From Diatrype stigma (lineage: Eukaryota > Ascomycota > Sordariomycetes > Xylariales > Diatrypaceae), in the NCBI GenBank assembly GCA_022225965.2, contig JAKJXP020000009.1, positions 496,001 through 560,000 on the forward strand: a DNA stretch of 64,000 nt, read 5' to 3'. The first letter of the stretch is position 1. The number at the start of each line of letters is the position of its first letter. A program made the translations under genes and the position numbers. The notes under the pieces are model-generated. The model had not been told where the DNA came from, ran no database searches, and worked only from the letters and a program-made list of their open reading frames with translations. Shown here piece after piece: positions 59,823-64,000 of the stretch.

Positions 59823-61658
59823 TCACTCGGTTATGACGATCCGAATTCCCTTTGTGCCCCTTTTAGGCATAGGGATCATGAGATCGTATTCGTATTCGAT
59901 GTCCTTGTACGTAGTTTCATACAGCTTCATCTTCGGAAGAACACGAACTGTGATAGCTGCCGTCATCAAGTAAATTTCGCATATCGCCAGACTTAGAAGC
60001 AGTTAGTAGTTAGATGTTCAGGAGCCGTGCTCCTGTGAACATGAAAATGTATGCCTTTAGACTCAAAGTAGATGTAAAAGGGAGAGGAAGGGGGGGACTT
60101 GTAAACTTACTTCATTCCGAGGCAGATACGACTACCCCTTGAGAAAGTCATGAGATACTTGTCGAGCGATAGGTCTCTTTGCCCATCGCTCGTAATCCAG
60201 CGTTCCGGGCGAAACCTATGTGAATCCGGAAAGATCTCCTCGTTGTGGTGCAAGATCCGCGAGCTGGCTCCGATCGGCGTCCCTTTTGGGATCACGTACT
60301 GAAATTTCCCATCCTGGGATCGGTATATCAGGTTCTCCGTGCGAGCTATGCGGGGTGACCGTTGCGAAACTCCGTAGTTCAGACGCAGGCCTTCTTGAAT
60401 CAAACCATACAGATATACGCGACTCTCAAGATCCTGCCAGTCGAGATTCTTAGGGTCGACATCGCGAAGTTCCTCGGCTAGGCGAGTCCGAATCTCGGGC
60501 TCTGATAGGAGAACATACGTGATATAGGCGAGAACCCCCTGAAAACCCAGCATGTTATCCATTAGCCAAGACACGGCCCGGCCCGGCACGGCACGGCACG
60601 GCGGTATGGTGGAGACCTACAGCGGTTGTTTCCGTCCCTGCAGTGGTGAACGAGAAACCTTCTCCCGACAAGCGGAAGACGGTCTTCTCTTCGTCGGGCA
60701 GGTTTGAATCGAGTAAATCAGAAAATACCCTCCCCTTTGTTTGTTCCTGGTTTTCTTTGGCTTCTTGAATGTGACGCGGCATTGTCTGAGTAAGCTCTCT
60801 GAAAAGGTTCCCCATGTCTTCGGGCATGTAGTCTTCAATATAAGGGGCGACCGAGACGAGGTTGCGCAGCACCGGAGCAAATCTCAGAGCGTAAATCGAC
60901 CTGGTGAAAGCTTCCAAGGCGACTTTGAAACCTTTGTTCCAACCGTCTGCAGCAACAAACCCCATGGCTTCACCAAAACAGTACTTAGAAATAACATCAG
61001 CTGTAAAACAGCTATAGGCGCCATTCAGTTCAATCGGCGGTTGGTTGGCCGACGCCAACAGTTTGGCGCAAAATTGCTGAACAAGCTCATTGATTTCAGG
61101 CTCCAACCTCCGGATCTGCGCCTTCGAAAAAGCCTTGTTCACTGCACCACGGCGAATGCGGTGCAGCTCATGCTCCTTCGTACCGAACGAAGCATGTGCC
61201 AGGGGGCCAGCCGTCGCATTGAGGAAATGCTGCTGTTTGTCTCGGATGCGCCCTGAACCGGCGTAAATCTCATCGACAAACTCCGAATCGTTGCAATGAA
61301 GCTCCTCTGGATTGATTCGCACGATGGGGCCTTGCCAAAGGATATTGGAGATTAGTTACGTGTTGTCCGTATGTGCGAGGAAGCTGGCCAGAGCTATCAT
61401 ACCATATATCTCGTGTAAGCGCTGGATCTCGGTCGTATACTTTCCCCATAGGATAGCGTCAAACCAGAACTCATAAACAAAAGACATGGCGGCCAGTTTC
61501 GGCCCCGGGAAGCGGTATAGAGGATGGAATGGCGACACATTATAGAGCGCCAGGCCTATTCGGTAAAGCAGCCATAATCCGGCCAGGCGAAGGATGAGTA
61601 CCGAAAACCCATCTCCCAGCGACCTGCCGCCGGATTCAATCGTGGTGCTGTAAGTCAT
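59823..61658 (-). CDS. Cytochrome P450
   Basis: A 520-aa P450 from exons 61658-61403, 61330-60621, 60538-60111 and 59991-59823. It has a membrane anchor then [14 protein letters not shown], an I-helix of TAGTETTA, a K-helix of EGLR, FRPERW, and a haem loop of FSRGSRICLGM. It belongs to the same trichodiene-oxygenase-like group as the P450s at 4075-6184 and 9536-11288 but lies 38 kb beyond the terpene synthase, with housekeeping and transposon DNA between, so membership of the diterpene pathway is doubtful. Its second intron holds a GC-rich pentanucleotide repeat. Confidence 0.92.
60574..60602. repeat. Pentanucleotide CGGCC/CGGCA tandem repeat in P450 intron
   Basis: About six 5-bp units in tandem inside intron 2 of the P450. 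Confidence 0.8.
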
Positions 61659-62633
61659 CTTGCGTCCGGACGTGGTAGAAGTATAAGACTGTCCGGGGAT
61701 AACTGCTGTGCTGCAAGCGGCGTGAAAGATACCCAGTCAACATACCCATATGATATACGACTTCTCTTCTAGCAGTTATATGTACTGCAAATCATAAGTC
61801 TCTTACAGACAACTTAGCCTCGCTAAGTAGTGAAGTGCCCATAAGCAGAACAATAATACAGTGAACTACTGCAACCCGTGCCATTAACCATAACGTGACA
61901 GGCCTATCCGATAGGCCACTGGTGTGAAAGGGGGGCTTTGTGAGCGGGGATGCTAGAAACGGGTGGTCCAAGTATTCGGCACCTGGAAGATCATACGCGG
62001 GAAGCAACCGAATAACAGACCCCTCAAAGTTCCCCATGGGAAATAATCCGCGGGCCAATCCTAGTGAATTTGACCTCAACCAGTGCCTAAGGACCTACTG
62101 TAAGTAAGCTAGTTATGTGCCTCCCGTTTCGCGGCCCGAAAACGCTTAACGCCGGGCTCGGCCGCCCTTATCCGGATCAAGCTCAAGATACCTACCCACC
62201 ACCGTACTACCTCCTATAGCAAAAGACTTGATTACCTTGAGTGGTATGAGTTTGATAAGTTGACGCAATGTAGCAGCTATGATATAGATTGCATGGCATA
62301 TGATAATCTAATGTCAGTTTATATCTGGGCCCAACATCAAGTGCTATCTTGCGCATATGGCAGTCTGAATGCATCGAAATCTTGAAGGATCGTATGCAGG
62401 ATCTTGGATCCTTACTTTTATACGCTTATTCCATAGCCATAACTTGGTAAATAAAGCATTTGCGTACGAATTCGGGTACTCTTCCATTGGTCGCATGGGC
62501 TGTACGCCTGGGTGGATTGAGCATACCAACTGGAGTCGTTACCTACCTAGACTTATTGCGTCGATCTAGACTGGCCTATGTTCTTTATCATATTATTCAG
62601 TTGACCGGGCCTAACCACCTAGCCGGTATTGAA
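61659..62633. other. Gene-free stretch
   Basis: 975 bp covering the P450 promoter and the 3' flank of the next gene. Nothing else recognised. Confidence 0.5.
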
Positions 62634-63380
62634 TTAAACCTTGAGAAACTCCCACACCGTCCCCTTGCTAGAGTTCTGAATGAGCCTGCGGCCAGACGCA
62701 TCCACGTCCATATACTGGAGCGGGTTCCACCACCACCACCCCCTATTCATGAGCAAGAACCCACCCTCTGGATGTTTCCTCGGGCAGAAACTCTCCCAAA
62801 GGAGGTGCCAGTCAGCTTGAGCGTAGATGAGACCACCTCCGTTGTGGCCAACTGCGGCAGAAAACAGATTCTTAGTCAACATTCCGATCATGCAGACGAG
62901 TACAGCTCTTAGCATGGACAGGGCTGAGGTGGCGGGTGTGCTTCAGGTCCGAGCTGAGGGCTATTGGGAGACTCATATACCAACGAAGCCATCATGGAAG
63001 GAGAGCCACGCGAAATGCTCGGTTCCGCTCGCTTACTTACTGTACTTGCAGCCCACGGTGTTCTTGAATGCGAGCCAGCCACCCCTCTCCTCGCACTCCC
63101 AGTGGAAGCTCTTATCGTCGGCGCAGTCCCAGTCCATGAGCTTGAGCTCCCTGCGTTCGATGGCAATAGCGAGCCCAGAGTCCCGCGCTCGGATGACGTA
63201 CGTATTGCCGGGCAGAGGCACAGCCTCGGAGGAAGAAGGCACGCCGTAATCGGGAACTTTCTCTTTCTCTAGGCCGTTCGCATCATCCGAAACTACAGTA
63301 TGGCTTGGCGTTGGGAGCCCCCATCCCGTAGAGGCTGCCGTCGGGGCGGTATCGCTAGCATCGTCGTCGCACTTGCTCAT
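62634..63380 (-). CDS. Small hypothetical protein with beta-trefoil-like pattern
   Basis: A 185-aa protein from exons 63380-63041 and 62851-62634. The acceptor at 62852-62853 was chosen because it joins VGCKY to IGHNGGGLIYAQ in frame. After a 55-aa disordered start it has NTYVIRARDSGLAIAIER, FHWECEERGGWLAFKN, LLWESFCPRKHPEGGFLLM and NSSKGTVWEFLKV. Repeated W/F-containing strands separated by G-rich turns suggest a beta-trefoil-like fold seen in small fungal cytosolic proteins. No signal peptide. Function unknown. Confidence 0.72.
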
Positions 63381-64000
63381 GGTTATGAAATGCGGCGTGC
63401 TGGAGTTGAATTTGCACCCTATTCTGACTCTACTTTGATGGAGTTGAGTTTGGCCTCAGTAGTAAGAGGTGTTAGGGAGGGGAAGGGAGGCCTTTGGCTG
63501 GCCGGCCATCTACATGGGTAGGCATATGTCACCACTATTGATAGGTCAATCAACACGTCAGATTGCCCCGCTGGACATGCAAACGCCTAGTTTCGGTCAG
63601 GCAAACACAACGCGCTGGAGACCGCAAATTTGAAGGGAAAGGTAAACAGCCTTGACGGGCCTCCCGCATAGACTTGCATATGCGGTCCTGGGGTAGCCGT
63701 TGCCTCTCCCCTATCCTGGGAAATATGGGCAGTAACAGACTATGTGTGTAGATAGCCAAAGATGTTGTTGTCAGGGGGCATATCCTGATGACAAGCTGCT
63801 TTTCTGAGTGGCCAAGGTCATCATGTATAGCCTTCAGTAGATTTAAATCCTTCAGCTAAGTAAGCCAATTCTAGCTTTGGAGAAATCATCGTATATGTTG
63901 GTTGTGCCTTTTGATAGTTGTTGGATACCTAGAATACCCCTAAACCCTTAAGCCCGTGCACTAATTCTTACGTAAGAGATGTAGGATTGGTACCTACTTA
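63381..64000. other. Gene-free stretch to window end
   Basis: 620 bp upstream of the small hypothetical gene; no gene or repeat recognised. Confidence 0.5.

Noticed and set aside
59823..61658. Fifth P450 as part of the diterpene cluster
   Set aside because: It resembles the cluster P450s in sequence but is separated by about 38 kb containing a housekeeping gene, proteases and transposons.

Overview
This is nuclear DNA of a filamentous ascomycete (Pezizomycotina, probably a Sordariomycete). The genes have many 45-100 bp introns with GTAAGT-type donors and CTAAC branch points. Zn2Cys6 regulators, MFS transporters, secreted proteases, a HET-domain remnant and a transposon eroded in the style of repeat-induced point mutation (RIP) point the same way. 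I worked out splice structures by hand; almost every multi-exon model below keeps an open frame from start to stop.

1-21.3 kb is a diterpene glycoside cluster. Read right to left it holds a class I terpene synthase, a P450, a GGPP synthase, an FkbM-type methyltransferase, (an MFS transporter), two P450s, a 151-aa SnoaL/NTF2-like protein, a P450, a GDP-mannose 4,6-dehydratase and a UDP-glycosyltransferase. As I recall the sordarin cluster of Sordaria araneosa, this is the order of sdnA-B-C-D-E-F-G-H-I-J, with one transporter added. The likely product is sordarin or a close analogue: GGPP is cyclised to a cycloaraneosene-type hydrocarbon, oxidised by four P450s, closed to the norbornene by the SdnG-like protein, then given a 6-deoxyhexose made from GDP-mannose and O-methylated. 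Ten of these genes form five head-to-head pairs. The short-chain reductase (sdnK) needed for the sugar is not in view and may lie just left of base 1.

22-29.3 kb holds genes that may belong to the same cluster: an Fe(II)/2-oxoglutarate dioxygenase of the TauD type, a P450 remnant, a single-exon FAD monooxygenase and a 775-aa Zn2Cys6 regulator. No polyketide synthase for a hypoxysordarin-type acyl chain and no spare elongation factor 2 gene are present.

30-46 kb is mixed: a small basic protein, a secreted M28 aminopeptidase, a small Cys-rich ORF, delta-aminolevulinate dehydratase, an MCT-type MFS carrier, a secreted subtilisin with a divergently placed free subtilisin-propeptide-like gene, and a large Ser/Thr-rich secreted protein. 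46-50 kb is a transposon island: a HET-domain fragment, a 409-bp hAT-type MITE with a perfect 8-bp target duplication, and a 2.17-kb AT-rich mariner/Fot1-like element with 46-bp terminal inverted repeats that differ only by transitions. 50.5-63.4 kb carries a second MCT carrier, a Zn2Cys6 regulator, a secreted dipeptidyl-peptidase V, a fifth intact P450 and a small conserved-looking protein.

The left end contains an assembly scar: poly-G, Ns, a 75-bp copy of DNA from 51.6 kb, and 88 Cs. It falls inside an intron of the glycosyltransferase.
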